50,488 bases of DNA, from contig JALOMJ010000007.1 in assembly GCA_025455485.1 (NCBI GenBank), positions 1 to 50,488 on the forward strand, written 5' to 3'. The notes below the pieces were generated by a model, which saw only the letters and a program-made list of their open reading frames with translations, did no database searches and was not told the DNA's origin. Below, one piece after another: positions 9,203-18,238 of the stretch. Positions within the stretch are counted from its first letter, which is position 1. Each line of letters begins with the position of its first letter. Source of the DNA: Bacteroidia bacterium. Its GTDB lineage: Bacteria > Bacteroidota > Bacteroidia > B-17B0 > Aurantibacillaceae. Made by a program: the position numbers and the translations under genes.

Positions 9203-10282
9203 TTATTTGTTCATTAAGGCGTTTTGCAGGCGAATGCTTTCTTCGTGCAGGAGTTGACATAATTTTTCCACATGCTGAAGCGAAAGCCCAAGGTTTTCTG
9301 CCCAGCCGGCGCGCGTTCTCAAAATTTCCTGCCAGCGTTCGAGTTGAAAAATACTGATGTTGTTTTCTTTTTTGTATAAGCCAATTTGTTCAATGATACG
9401 GCTCCGTCTCTGAACGCTGTTTAAAATATCCTCATCAATCTGATCAATTATTTTTCTTAATTCCGTCAAACGGTTCACACGCTTATCGCTGCTGTGCAGC
9501 TGCTCTCTTTGCACCAAGTGAGCTATCACTTCTGCTAAAGCCAAGGGTGTAAATTGCTGTTCTTTATCACTCAAGGCTTTTTCCGGTTGGTAATGACTTT
9601 CTATCATCAATCCATCCATGCCTAAATCAAGTGCTTTTTGTGCCACTGAAGGAATCCCTTCTTTGTTTCCGCAAATGTGACTGGGGTCGCAAAACAAAGG
9701 CAATTCAGGAAACAAAGTGCGCAGCTCAATGGGAATTTGCCATACGGGCTCGTTGCGGTATTGGCTTTTGCCGTAAAAATGAAATCCCCGGTGTATGGCT
9801 GCTATTTTGCTGAGGCCGGCGTTGTAAACCCTTTCAATGGCCCCAATCCACAATTGCAAATCGGCCTGTACCGGATTTTTTACCATCACCGGAACATCTG
9901 TGCCTTGCAAAGCATCAGCAATTTCCTGAACACTGAAGGGGTTGGCCGTGCTCCTCGCTCCTATCCACAACACATCCACTCCATATTTCAAAGCCAGTTC
10001 CACATGCGCGGCCGTGGCCACTTCAACAGTGGTTTTAAATCCAAATTGGGTTTTTACCTCCTGCAACCACTTCAGGGCTTCCTCTCCCTTGCCTTCAAAG
10101 GTGCCGGGACGCGTTCTGGGTTTCCATACCCCGGCTCTGAACAAATCAACGCGGTTTAATTGACTGAGTTCTTGAGCAGTTTGCAACACCTGTTCGCGGC
10201 TTTCAGCACCGCATGGTCCGGAGATAAGTATGGCTTGAGAGCCATGAGAAGATAACCAGGATTTCAGTGAAGAGAATTTCAT
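9203..10282 (-). CDS. Bifunctional DAHP synthase / chorismate mutase (type II)
   Basis: 359 residues from the ATG at 10282; an ATG at 10300 adds six residues but would leave almost no leader behind the likely -7 element near 10311-10318. The N-terminal part (about 20-255) is a class I DAHP synthase fold, with ISGPCGAES, RAGVWKPRTRPGTFEG, a KNPVQ segment and CDPSHICG. The C-terminal part (about 270-350) is an AroQ-type chorismate mutase helix bundle (RLTELRKIIDQIDEDIL, RSRIIEQIGLYKKENN). This fusion is normal in Bacteroidota; it condenses PEP with erythrose-4-phosphate and converts chorismate to prephenate, a natural point for feedback control by an aromatic end product. The LytTR gene follows without any gap. 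Confidence 0.92.
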   Translation of the reverse strand: MKFSSLKSWLSSHGSQAILISGPCGAESREQVLQTAQELSQLNRVDLFRAGVWKPRTRPGTFEGKGEEALKWLQEVKTQFGFKTTVEVATAAHVELALKYGVDVLWIGARSTANPFSVQEIADALQGTDVPVMVKNPVQADLQLWIGAIERVYNAGLSKIAAIHRGFHFYGKSQYRNEPVWQIPIELRTLFPELPLFCDPSHICGNKEGIPSVAQKALDLGMDGLMIESHYQPEKALSDKEQQFTPLALAEVIAHLVQREQLHSSDKRVNRLTELRKIIDQIDEDILNSVQRRSRIIEQIGLYKKENNISIFQLERWQEILRTRAGWAENLGLSLQHVEKLCQLLHEESIRLQNALMNK

Positions 10283-10355
10283 ACGAAATAAGGAGTACAC
10301 ATTAAGAGTTGAAAATTACCCTTTTTAAGGTATTTAATGAATAAACAGACACAAG

Positions 10356-10363
10356 TAATTTTG
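10356..10363 (+). promoter_or_regulatory. -7 box in front of the Cys-rich microprotein
   Basis: TAATTTTG is a perfect TAnnTTTG element, 4 bases before the ATG at 10368, so the message would be nearly leaderless. I find no good -33 TTTG at the usual distance. Confidence 0.4.
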
Positions 10364-10367
10364 GTTC

Positions 10368-10517
10368 ATGATGCAGGAATTGGAAACTCCCAAAAAATCT
10401 TATTTGCAGAACAATTGCAGCTTAACACCCTGGGCAGAATGTTGTAAAAAGAAAAAAGACTGTTGCAAAAGTTTTAAAAAAGGCGATCGCTGTAAAAAGT
10501 GCCCGGGACGAAAGTAG
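10368..10517 (+). CDS. Cysteine-rich microprotein (49 residues)
   Basis: Reading from ATG-ATG at 10368 gives 49 residues ending at TAG 10517. It begins MMQELETPKKSYLQNNC and ends with the Cys/Lys cluster PWAECCKKKKDCCKSFKKG followed by DRCKKCPGRK. Seven cysteines, including two CC pairs and a CxxC, and about 14 lysines or arginines suggest a metal-binding or nucleic-acid-contacting peptide. I have a vague memory of similar short Cys/Lys-rich hypothetical proteins in other Bacteroidota but cannot name a family. A -7 box just upstream and the intact reading frame in a short gap between two genes on the opposite strand support expression. Function unknown. Confidence 0.6.
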   Translation: MMQELETPKKSYLQNNCSLTPWAECCKKKKDCCKSFKKGDRCKKCPGRK

Positions 10518-10521
10518 TTTT

Positions 10522-11217
10522 CTAAACGTGCTCCAATAATTCCATTCTTAACTCTGGCACGCTCTTTACAGCGGTTTTGGAAATTTGTTTTAAGCCTTTA
10601 ATGTATTCCAAATCAAATTCCACGGGATCCACCACCCATTTAGGAACGGAAGGCAATACAAAATTGATGATGCCCGCTGCTGGATAAACGTTAAGAGAAG
10701 TGCCTATCACCACAAACAAATCGGATTGTGAAGCCAGAAAATTGGCGTGTTCCATTTCCTTTACCAATTCTCCAAACCAAACGATGTGCGGTCTTAATTG
10801 TGAACCTTTTTCGCAGGTATCACCAGCTTTTAATTCAAAGGTATTTAAGGGATAAATCAGATTTTCATCCGCCGAACTTCTGGCTTTCATAATTTCACCA
10901 TGCAGGTGCAACACCTTTTCACTGCCTGCTCTTTCGTGCAAATCGTCAACATTTTGTGTTACCACCTGAACATCAAACTCCTTTTGTAATTCCGCAAAAA
11001 GTTTGTGTGCGTCGTTGGGTTGGGCTTCCATTACCTGTTTGCGACGTTGATTGTAAAATTCAAGCACGAGTGCCTGATTTTTTTTCCAGGCCTCAGGTGT
11101 AGCCACATCCTCTATTCTGAATTGTTCCCACAAACCGCCCGAGTCACGAAAGGTTCGTATCCCGCTCTCGGCACTGATTCCAGCGCCTGAGAAAACAACC
11201 AGCTTTTTTTTAGACAT
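10522..11217 (-). CDS. cobB: Sirtuin, NAD-dependent protein deacylase (CobB-like)
   Basis: 231 residues. Sirtuin motifs are in order: FSGAGISAESGIRTFRDSGG (about 9-28), TQNVDDLHERAG (about 88-99), the catalytic HLHG (about 104-107), and GTSLNVYPAAG near the C-terminus. It removes acyl groups from lysine using NAD. The zinc-ribbon region (about 108-150) shows one cysteine (TCEKGSQLRPHIVWFGE) instead of the usual four, so the module is probably zinc-free. It ends a few bases from the stop of the convergent microprotein gene. Confidence 0.9.
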   Translation of the reverse strand: MSKKKLVVFSGAGISAESGIRTFRDSGGLWEQFRIEDVATPEAWKKNQALVLEFYNQRRKQVMEAQPNDAHKLFAELQKEFDVQVVTQNVDDLHERAGSEKVLHLHGEIMKARSSADENLIYPLNTFELKAGDTCEKGSQLRPHIVWFGELVKEMEHANFLASQSDLFVVIGTSLNVYPAAGIINFVLPSVPKWVVDPVEFDLEYIKGLKQISKTAVKSVPELRMELLEHV

Positions 11218-11234
11218 CAGGGTAAATCCCTCAA

Positions 11235-13406
11235 TTAAAGATTTTCAGTAACGAACTTCAGAATTTTTGAGTAAATATGCAAACGCGTTAACCCACCACC
11301 GATACCGTGGTTTTTATTGGGGTAAATCATAAAATCAAAAGGGATGTTGTTTTTTACCATGGCGTCGGCCAATTCCATGCTGTTTTGCATATGCACATTG
11401 TCGTCGGCGCTGCCATGGATGAGTAAAAATTTTCCTTTGATGTTTTTTACAAAATTGGTAGGCGAATTGTCTTCGTACCCACTTTTGTTTTCCTTCGGTG
11501 TTCTTAAAAATCGTTCGGTGTAAATGTTATCATAATATTTCCAGTTGGTAACAGGTGCTACGGCAATTGCGGCCTTAATCACATCGGCGCCTTTTGATAT
11601 CATGAGGGAAGCCATGTAGCCTCCATAACTCCATCCTTGAAATCCGATCCGCGATTTGTCAACATAAGGCAAAGTGCCCAAGTATTTAGCAACTTCAATC
11701 TGATCCATAGTTTCCAGTTTTCCTAGTTGCAGGTAAGTACTGTGCTTAAATTCTCTGCCTCTTCCCATAGTGCCTCTGCCATCTACACACACTACCATGT
11801 ACCCTTTTTGGGTTAGTACATTGTGCCAAAAATAATCCGATCCGCCCCAGCTGTTGTTACAAAGGTTGCTGCCGGGCCCACCATAAGCATACATGTAAAC
11901 AGGGTGTTTTTTTGTGGAATCAAAGTTAACCGGCTTCATCATCCAGCCGTTCAATTCAACGCCTTCTGAGGTTTTAAACTTAAAGAAACTACGTTTGCTC
12001 AAATTGTATTCCTTTATTTTTTCTTTCAACGCCGAATTGTCTTCCAGTATTTTTACAAATTTACCGTCTGTGCTTTTTAGCTCATAGAATTTGGGTGTAT
12101 TGGCATCGCTGTATGAATAAATGTAGAATTTATTTCCTGACACCAAAGTAATATCATTAAAACCCTTTTTATCGGAAAGCGACTTTTTATTTTTTCCATC
12201 TAACTGAACAGAGCAAACATCGCGGTGAATGGCACCACTTTCTGTACTTGTAAAATACAGCAGGTTTTTCGCCGCGTCAAAGCCCTTGAACTCCATTACA
12301 TCCCAGGCACCTTTGGTAATTTGCTGGATTAACTTTCCGGTTAAATCGTAATAATACAAATGGTTGTAACCATCTTTTTCACTGCTGATAATAAATCCTG
12401 TGTTGGCAACAAAAACAAGGTCGTCGGTTATGTCTACATAAGTTTTGCTTTCCTCAGTAAGCACCACCTTGCTTTGCCCGTTATCGGAATTACAAAACAA
12501 ATAGTCGAGCTTATTTTGCAAACGGTTTAGGCGTTGAACGCAAAGTGTGTTGGCACTGTTAGTAAATTCTATACGGGGAATGTAAATATCGGTTTCAGTT
12601 CCTATTTCAACAGTAGTGGTGGCGTTTTTTTCTATATTATACACGTGTACACTCACTATAGAATTGTCTTCTCCCGCCTTTGGGTATTTAAAGGTGTATT
12701 TAACCGGGTACAAATCGCCTTTATAATAATCAAGGGTGAATTCCTTCACTTTTCTTTCGTCAAACTTTACATAAGCCAGGTAACGACTATCCGCGCTCCA
12801 GGAGAAATACTCTGCTTTGGAAAACTCTTCCTCGTAAACCCAATCGCCCCATCCGTTTTTAATTTTATTGAATTCCCCATCTCCGGTAACTGTAATTTCA
12901 CGACCGGTTGAGAGGTCAAGGATATACAGATTGTTTTCCATAACATAGGCAATTTTTTTACCATCGGGTGAAAAGGTCGGGAACATGGCTTTTCCGGCCG
13001 GACTCAGTTCCAAAGTCTTTTTGCTGGCAATGTCGTAAACGTGGTAAGTGGCTTTAAAGGAATGCCGGTAAATATGTTCCATACTGTTCCAAAAAAGCAA
13101 TTTATCTTCATTGGGACTAAATGCATAGTTTGTGATGTCAAGATAATGTTCGTTGTACTTCACATCGTTTCCCTGCACCATAACGCCTATTTCTTTGCCG
13201 GTTTTCAAATCAAATTCAGCAATCCCATAACTGCCATCCGACATCACTTTTAACTCGGTATAACTGGTGCCGTTTTTAAGCATGTAAAAGCCCTGCGTAT
13301 ATTTAGGTGCAAACGTGCCTTTCGACCAAACATCTTCCAACGTAATGGTTTTTTGTGAAACAAGGAGTGCAGGCAGCAACACAAAAGCAATAAGTAGTTT
13401 TTTCAT
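11235..13406 (-). CDS. Dipeptidyl peptidase IV (S9B family)
   Basis: 723 residues with signal peptide MKKLLIAFVLLPALLVSQ. The first about 470 residues are the beta-propeller DPPIV N-terminal domain, and the last about 250 the alpha/beta-hydrolase domain. The catalytic triad is visible: Ser in GWSYGGYMA (about 593), Asp in HGSADDNVH (about 668) and His in NKNHGIGGG (about 700). A DWVYEEEF segment (about 190) is the Glu motif that holds the substrate N-terminus in DPPIV. It cleaves Xaa-Pro dipeptides in the periplasm or cell envelope. It is followed by the sirtuin gene after 17 bases on the same strand, but a functional link is not evident. Confidence 0.93.
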   Translation of the reverse strand: MKKLLIAFVLLPALLVSQKTITLEDVWSKGTFAPKYTQGFYMLKNGTSYTELKVMSDGSYGIAEFDLKTGKEIGVMVQGNDVKYNEHYLDITNYAFSPNEDKLLFWNSMEHIYRHSFKATYHVYDIASKKTLELSPAGKAMFPTFSPDGKKIAYVMENNLYILDLSTGREITVTGDGEFNKIKNGWGDWVYEEEFSKAEYFSWSADSRYLAYVKFDERKVKEFTLDYYKGDLYPVKYTFKYPKAGEDNSIVSVHVYNIEKNATTTVEIGTETDIYIPRIEFTNSANTLCVQRLNRLQNKLDYLFCNSDNGQSKVVLTEESKTYVDITDDLVFVANTGFIISSEKDGYNHLYYYDLTGKLIQQITKGAWDVMEFKGFDAAKNLLYFTSTESGAIHRDVCSVQLDGKNKKSLSDKKGFNDITLVSGNKFYIYSYSDANTPKFYELKSTDGKFVKILEDNSALKEKIKEYNLSKRSFFKFKTSEGVELNGWMMKPVNFDSTKKHPVYMYAYGGPGSNLCNNSWGGSDYFWHNVLTQKGYMVVCVDGRGTMGRGREFKHSTYLQLGKLETMDQIEVAKYLGTLPYVDKSRIGFQGWSYGGYMASLMISKGADVIKAAIAVAPVTNWKYYDNIYTERFLRTPKENKSGYEDNSPTNFVKNIKGKFLLIHGSADDNVHMQNSMELADAMVKNNIPFDFMIYPNKNHGIGGGLTRLHIYSKILKFVTENL

Positions 13407-13511
13407 TCTGAGTGTATTTATTGAGTGGTGAATTTAAACAAATCTTGCTGTATAAGCATGCTGTCGATCTATCACAATTTTTTTCTTGTGAAAATAGTTT
13501 AGGGTATGTTT

Positions 13512-13874
13512 TTAGCCATGGTATACCCTTGAGGCCATTATCTTATCTTCCTCAATGACCAGTAACTCGGCCACCCGCAGATCCTCTTCGCCTTCCACGT
13601 GCCGCAGGTATTCCATAAACAGTTGGTTTTTATCGGCCGTAAGCGTGAGTAGTTCGTAACGCAAAGTGGGCAAACGTTTAAATGCATCTTGCCACCAATC
13701 GTGTAGAGCCGCTTTGCCTTTTATCAATCCTTTGGTTTGAGGGTTACGCAGTTTTAGTTTGGGGCTATAGTGCTGGGCATCGTCGTGGTAAAGCGACAAT
13801 AAAACATCCAAATTATGGGTGTTAAAGGCACTTAACCAGCGTAAAGCAATTTGTTTGTTGTTTTCAGATGGCAT
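13512..13874 (-). CDS. NTF2-like / SnoaL-like domain protein
   Basis: 120 residues, the full length of a single cone-shaped NTF2-like domain. The N-terminal helix NKQIALRWLSAFNTHNLDVLLSLYHDDAQHYSP and the central GKAALHDWWQDAFKRLPTLRYE are typical of ketosteroid isomerase/SnoaL relatives. It is cytoplasmic, with no signal peptide. Substrate and reaction are unknown; many such proteins are small-molecule binding proteins or enzymes of uncertain role. It is divergent from the lipoprotein amidohydrolase gene at 13917, with a shared promoter region of about 40 bases. Confidence 0.75.
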   Translation of the reverse strand: MPSENNKQIALRWLSAFNTHNLDVLLSLYHDDAQHYSPKLKLRNPQTKGLIKGKAALHDWWQDAFKRLPTLRYELLTLTADKNQLFMEYLRHVEGEEDLRVAELLVIEEDKIMASRVYHG

Positions 13875-13916
13875 AAGTATAGTCTTTGAGTGAAAAGAAA
13901 AATCTTAATTTTAGGC

Positions 13917-15557
13917 ATGCTAAAAAACACTTTTATTTTAATTTTTTCAATTCTCTTTTTAATAAGCTGTAAACTAAAAAGAGAAGATGTGGATTTGATT
14001 GTTTGGAACGCGCGCATTTACACAGTAAACCCCGACTTTTTTGTAACGGAAGCCATGGCCATAAAAGATGGGAAAATAATTGAAATTGGTTCGGATGAAA
14101 GTATATTGGGCAGATACCGGGCAAAGGACACACTAAAACTTCAGGGGAAAACTGTGTTTCCCGGCTTTATTGATGCCCACTGCCATTTTACAGGTTTTGC
14201 CACCGATATGTGGAAATGCAACTTAGTGGGCACACAATCTTTTAATGAAATTTTGGAAAAAATTCGAAACTATGCAAAAACCGCTCCCATGCAGTGGATT
14301 TATGGAAGGGGTTGGGATCAAAATGATTGGGAGGTAAAGGAATTTCCTGATAAAACAGAATTAGATAAACTTTTTCCTAACCGTCCGGTATTTTTAAAAC
14401 GAATAGACGGACACGCCGCACTTGCTAACCAATATGCCCTTAACCTGATGGGCATAACTGTAAACACAAAAGTAAAAGGTGGCAGCGTGGAAATAAAAAA
14501 CGGCAAACTCACCGGTATTTTATTGGATAACGCCATGGATTTGATTGATTTAAAAATTCCACCCATCAGCGATGGCCTTGCCAAAAACTATTACAAAAAT
14601 GCAGAGCAAATCTGTTTTTCCTATGGCCTCACCGGTGTGCACGATTGCGGCATAAGTGATCACACCATTGAATTATTGGATGAAGAACAAAAAGCCGGTA
14701 GACTAAAAATGAAAGTGTTTGCAATGATTAGTTACGATACTGCGAACTTTCAAACATGGATAAACAAAGGCATCTATAAAAGTGAACGCTTAAAAGTTGG
14801 AGGATTTAAAATTTATACCGATGGTGCCCTTGGAAGTAGAGGCGCTTGTTTGTTGAAACCCTATTCCGACAAAAAAAATTGGTCGGGTTTATTGATTACC
14901 GAACCGCAACGGCTTAACGCTATTGCAGCAGCTATAGCAGAAACCGATTTTCAAATGTGCAGCCACGCTATTGGGGATAGTGCCAACCGGCTTATTCTTA
15001 AAACATATGCTGCAGCACTAAAAGGTAAAAACGGCAAACGTTGGCGGGTTGAACACGCTCAGGTTTTGGATGAAACAGATTTTTCTTACTTTAAAAACTA
15101 CTACATCATTCCCTCTGTTCAACCAACACACGCTACCAGCGATATGTATTGGGCAAGAGAGCGATTAGGAGAAAAACGCATGAAATACGCGTATGCTTAC
15201 AAGGCGTTGCTGGATACGGTTGGTATTATTGCATTGGGTACCGATTTTCCTGTGGAAGACATTTCTCCATTAAAAACATTTTATGCGGCCGTGGAACGCA
15301 AAGACAGCAAAGGGTTTCCTGCAAATGGCTTTCAAAAAGAATCGGCCCTCAGCAGGAAAGAAACCTTAAAAGGCATGACGATTTGGGCTGCCTGCGCCGC
15401 ACATGAAGAAAATGAAAAAGGAAGTTTAGAGCCGGGAAAAAGTGCAGATTTTATTGTTTTGGATGCCGATTTAATGAGCTGTGAGGATGACGCCATATTA
15501 AAAACACAAATTCTACTTACCTACCTCAATGGGGAAGTAGTATATAAAAAAAATTAA
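13917..15557 (+). CDS. Lipoprotein amidohydrolase, YtcJ-like
   Basis: 546 residues from the ATG at 13917; an in-frame ATG at 13890 is less likely because 13917 gives a lipoprotein signal (ending ILFLISC, lipobox LISC). The metal-dependent hydrolase fold is supported by GFIDAHCHFTGF (first two metal-binding His, about 83), a conserved Lys region (GGFKIYTDGALGSRGA), SHAIGDSAN and the late LGTDFPVE Asp. The segment GGSVEIKNGKLTG and a final GSLEPGKSADFIVLD are typical of the YtcJ branch. These enzymes hydrolyse C-N bonds in amides or N-acyl compounds; the substrate here is unknown. It is tethered to the membrane and probably faces the periplasm. Confidence 0.88.
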   Translation: MLKNTFILIFSILFLISCKLKREDVDLIVWNARIYTVNPDFFVTEAMAIKDGKIIEIGSDESILGRYRAKDTLKLQGKTVFPGFIDAHCHFTGFATDMWKCNLVGTQSFNEILEKIRNYAKTAPMQWIYGRGWDQNDWEVKEFPDKTELDKLFPNRPVFLKRIDGHAALANQYALNLMGITVNTKVKGGSVEIKNGKLTGILLDNAMDLIDLKIPPISDGLAKNYYKNAEQICFSYGLTGVHDCGISDHTIELLDEEQKAGRLKMKVFAMISYDTANFQTWINKGIYKSERLKVGGFKIYTDGALGSRGACLLKPYSDKKNWSGLLITEPQRLNAIAAAIAETDFQMCSHAIGDSANRLILKTYAAALKGKNGKRWRVEHAQVLDETDFSYFKNYYIIPSVQPTHATSDMYWARERLGEKRMKYAYAYKALLDTVGIIALGTDFPVEDISPLKTFYAAVERKDSKGFPANGFQKESALSRKETLKGMTIWAACAAHEENEKGSLEPGKSADFIVLDADLMSCEDDAILKTQILLTYLNGEVVYKKN

Positions 15558-16252
15558 AACCAGTTTTTTAATTCAGGCAGTTCGCGTATGCACACACCAT
15601 TAAATTCTGCTGTACCTTCGTTATCCAGATGAATAGCATCCCATCCGGCATTTTTTGCGCCGTACACATCGTTTTCAAGATGATCGCCAATCATCACACA
15701 ATCTTTCGTTTGGGCTCCCGTTAATTGTTCGGCCACGCGAAAAATACGTTCATCGGGCTTATTAAACCCATGTTCTTCAGTCACAATTATGCAATCAAAA
15801 AAGTTACGCAGGCCTCCGCTGTCTATTTTTATACCTTGCACTTCTTTGAATCCATTTGTAATGATGTGCAGCGTATAGTTCCTTTTCAGATAGCTTAAGG
15901 TTTCAAGGCAGCCTTGTTTTAATTGTCTGCCTTTGGGCGCCCGCGCCAAATACGTTTGAGTAAGCGCATCACCGTCTTCTTTACTCTCGTAGTTAAACCG
16001 CTTAAACGTTTCCTGAAAACGCTGTTCGCGTAAAGCAATTTTATCCAATTTTCCCTTTCCGTAGAGTGACCAAAACAGAAGATTGACTCTTTTGTATTCT
16101 TCAAGAAACTCTTTTACTCCGCAACGGAGTTTTTCGTTTAAGGCGTACTCGGCAAACAATTCCCTCAACACCTTATCTGAATTGTGTTGATAATCCCATA
16201 AAGTATCATCCAAGTCAAAAAAGATGTGTTTTTTAGTTCTCAGGCCAATCAT
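15554..16252 (-). CDS. HAD hydrolase, YjjG-like noncanonical pyrimidine nucleotidase
   Basis: 232 residues from the ATG at 16252, chosen so the nucleophile motif FFDLDDTLWDYQHN lies at about residues 12-25. The HAD signature is complete: DLDDT, an alpha-helical cap, a central Thr motif (LHIITNGFKE), a Lys (GFNKPDERIF) and the acidic GDHLENDVYGA. The YjjG family removes phosphate from noncanonical nucleotides such as 5-substituted dUMP. The stop of the upstream membrane-protein gene lies 1 base before this start, so they form an operon. The convergent overlap with the amidohydrolase gene is 4 bases. Confidence 0.85.
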   Translation of the reverse strand: MIGLRTKKHIFFDLDDTLWDYQHNSDKVLRELFAEYALNEKLRCGVKEFLEEYKRVNLLFWSLYGKGKLDKIALREQRFQETFKRFNYESKEDGDALTQTYLARAPKGRQLKQGCLETLSYLKRNYTLHIITNGFKEVQGIKIDSGGLRNFFDCIIVTEEHGFNKPDERIFRVAEQLTGAQTKDCVMIGDHLENDVYGAKNAGWDAIHLDNEGTAEFNGVCIRELPELKNWF

Positions 16253-16253
16253 T

Positions 16254-16697
16254 TTAAAACAAAGCCACCACAAAATAAAATACCAGTTCCCAAAATACTA
16301 CCGACACGCTCAGGTAAAAAATTATTTTCTTTTTTTTCTTAAAAAAGCGTTCGGCTAAAAAAGCACCCAATGGCGTGGAAAGCATCAAAGGGGTTATTGC
16401 CGCAATGCCAAACAATCCAAAACGTTGTTTAACTTTTATCACCCGTCTGTTAAAAGGAGTGAAAATTGGTTTTTTATGTATTAAGTGCCGTTTGGCCCTG
16501 TAAGCATGTATCTTTCGTAAAATGGCAGCACTCAGGTAAGTGAACACAACATTGCCCGTAATGCCCCCGGCAGTACACACTATAAAAAAGGTTAGAAAAT
16601 CGTCTTTAAAAAGCACCAAAGCCGTTGGCACGCCGGCCTTGCAGAATAAAACAGTACAGGTTAAAAAAACACCGAAAATCTTAAAAAAAGTGGTCAT
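16254..16697 (-). CDS. Small membrane protein, possible small-multidrug-export-like
   Basis: 147 residues from the ATG at 16697 (alternative start at 16706). It has about four hydrophobic segments (4-20, 29-55, 93-113, 123-145), a lysine-rich loop (KKKKKI), and a LFGIAAITPLMLSTPLGAFLA segment that resembles the SNARE-like/Sm-multidrug-export membrane families. I do not recognise a firm family. It is the first gene of a two-gene unit with the YjjG-like phosphatase. Confidence 0.5.
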   Translation of the reverse strand: MTTFFKIFGVFLTCTVLFCKAGVPTALVLFKDDFLTFFIVCTAGGITGNVVFTYLSAAILRKIHAYRAKRHLIHKKPIFTPFNRRVIKVKQRFGLFGIAAITPLMLSTPLGAFLAERFFKKKKKIIFYLSVSVVFWELVFYFVVALF

Positions 16698-16792
16698 TCG
16701 GCACAAATGGTTCTAAAGAAAAAGCACTCCAGCATAGGCTGCACAAGTTAGGTGATTCCCCCCACATGGTGAAATGCCGAAGGGGCGGTGAT

Positions 16793-16825
16793 TTTGGCAC
16801 GTTCAATTAATTTTCTTTAATTTTG
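16793..16825 (+). promoter_or_regulatory. Promoter of the glutamate dehydrogenase gene (-33/-7)
   Basis: TTTG (16793-16796), a 21-base spacer and TAATTTTG (16818-16825) match the Bacteroidota consensus exactly. The transcript would start near 16832, leaving a leader of about 20 bases before the ATG at 16851. This is one of the two or three clearest promoters in the window. Confidence 0.8.
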
Positions 16826-16850
16826 CACCCTATTCTTAAAACCCGATTAC

Positions 16851-18131
16851 ATGTCAACAACAACCTTAAATGCAGCCCAGGGACAACATACACAAAGTAT
16901 GTTTGAAGCGGTATTGGCCCGCCTTGATGCGGCCGCCAAGATCATGAACCTCAGCGATGAAGTATCCACCGTGCTGAAAAACCCGGCCAAACAAGTAAAA
17001 GTGAGTTTGCCAGTTATGATGGATAATGGATCATTAAAAATATTTAATGGTTACCGTACCATCCACAGCACGCACCTAGGACCAAGCAAAGGCGGCATCC
17101 GTTATGCCATGGATGTAAATGCGGATGAAGTGATGGCACTGGCCGCCTGGATGAGCTTTAAATGTGCAGTAGTTAACCTGCCCTATGGTGGTGCTAAAGG
17201 GGGCATTAAACTTGATCCTCGCGCACACAGCGTTGGTGAATTAGAGCGTATTTCCAGAGCATATGCCGTGGCGATGAAAGATGTGTTCGGTGTAAATAAA
17301 GATATTCCTGCACCCGACATGGGCACCAGTGGACGCGAAATGGCCTGGATACTGGATGAATTTAATAAGATCACAGCCACCGATAGTCCGGGTGTTATTA
17401 CAGGCAAACCGGTTGCCGTAGGTGGTTCACTTGGAAGAGAAGCCGCAACCGGAAGAGGTGTTATGATTAACACACTATGTGCCTTAAAAAAAATGGGACT
17501 AAAACCTGAAAACGTTACTGCAGTTGTTCAGGGTTTTGGTAATGTGGGTTCACATGCCGCACGTTTATTGGCTGAAAAAGGCGTTAAAATTGTGGGAATT
17601 GGCGATCACAGCGGTTCTTTTTATAATGAAAAAGGCATTGATGTTGCTGCAGCCATTGAGTTTGCCAATAATCACAACCGCAACCTGAAAGGCTTTACAG
17701 GAGCTACCGAAATTAAAAATGAAGAATTACTCATCAGCAAGTGCGATGTTTTGGTGCCGGCTGCTCTGCAGAATGTAATTACCCTTGAAAACGCACCTAA
17801 AATTCAGGCCAAATTAATAGTTGAAGGCGCCAACGGACCAACCACTCCGGAAGCCGATCCGATTATTAACGAGAAAAAAATTATTTGTGTGCCGGATATT
17901 CTGGCCAACAGTGGTGGGGTTACAGTTAGTTATTTCGAGTGGGTTCAAAACAAAGCCAGCTATTATTGGTCTGAAGAAGAAGTTAATCAAAAGCACGACC
18001 TTAAAATGGAAGAAGCTTTTGAAAATGTTTGGGCCAATAGTACTGAATATAAGGTGAGTATGCGTTTAGGCGCTTACATTACTGCCCTTAAAAAACTTGA
18101 GCAAGGCGTTCGCTTAAAAGGCCATTATTAA
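16851..18131 (+). CDS. gdhA: Glutamate dehydrogenase (Glu/Leu/Phe/Val dehydrogenase family)
   Basis: 426 residues, the usual size of the hexameric short-chain type. The substrate-binding motif PYGGAKGGIKLDPR with the catalytic Lys is at about 109-122, APDMGTSGREMAWILDEF follows at about 155, and the Rossmann motif VVQGFGNVGSHAA is at about 226-238. It interconverts glutamate and 2-oxoglutarate plus ammonia, linking carbon and nitrogen metabolism. The lone gene has a near-perfect promoter and a strong intrinsic terminator, so it is monocistronic. The length and the KGGIKL region fit an NAD-linked type, but cofactor preference is not proven from sequence. Confidence 0.95.
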   Translation: MSTTTLNAAQGQHTQSMFEAVLARLDAAAKIMNLSDEVSTVLKNPAKQVKVSLPVMMDNGSLKIFNGYRTIHSTHLGPSKGGIRYAMDVNADEVMALAAWMSFKCAVVNLPYGGAKGGIKLDPRAHSVGELERISRAYAVAMKDVFGVNKDIPAPDMGTSGREMAWILDEFNKITATDSPGVITGKPVAVGGSLGREAATGRGVMINTLCALKKMGLKPENVTAVVQGFGNVGSHAARLLAEKGVKIVGIGDHSGSFYNEKGIDVAAAIEFANNHNRNLKGFTGATEIKNEELLISKCDVLVPAALQNVITLENAPKIQAKLIVEGANGPTTPEADPIINEKKIICVPDILANSGGVTVSYFEWVQNKASYYWSEEEVNQKHDLKMEEAFENVWANSTEYKVSMRLGAYITALKKLEQGVRLKGHY

Positions 18132-18152
18132 AAGGCAAATTATCTGATTATC

Positions 18153-18192
18153 AGGCACCTGAATTTCAATGTTAATTTCAGGTGCCTTTTTT
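18153..18192 (+). terminator. Intrinsic terminator after the glutamate dehydrogenase gene
   Basis: An 11-base perfect stem, AGGCACCTGAA (18153-18163) paired with TTCAGGTGCCT (18177-18187), is followed by a run of six T. A clear rho-independent terminator. Confidence 0.9.
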
Positions 18193-18238
18193 GTTATTTT
18201 ATTTTTAGATTTGTTATAATCTATTCACAGCTAAAGAT

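Noticed and set aside
13472..13491. TCACAA / TTGTGA inverted repeat upstream of the DPPIV gene
   Set aside because: Six-base arms with a poly-T loop, no conserved geometry, likely chance in AT-rich DNA.
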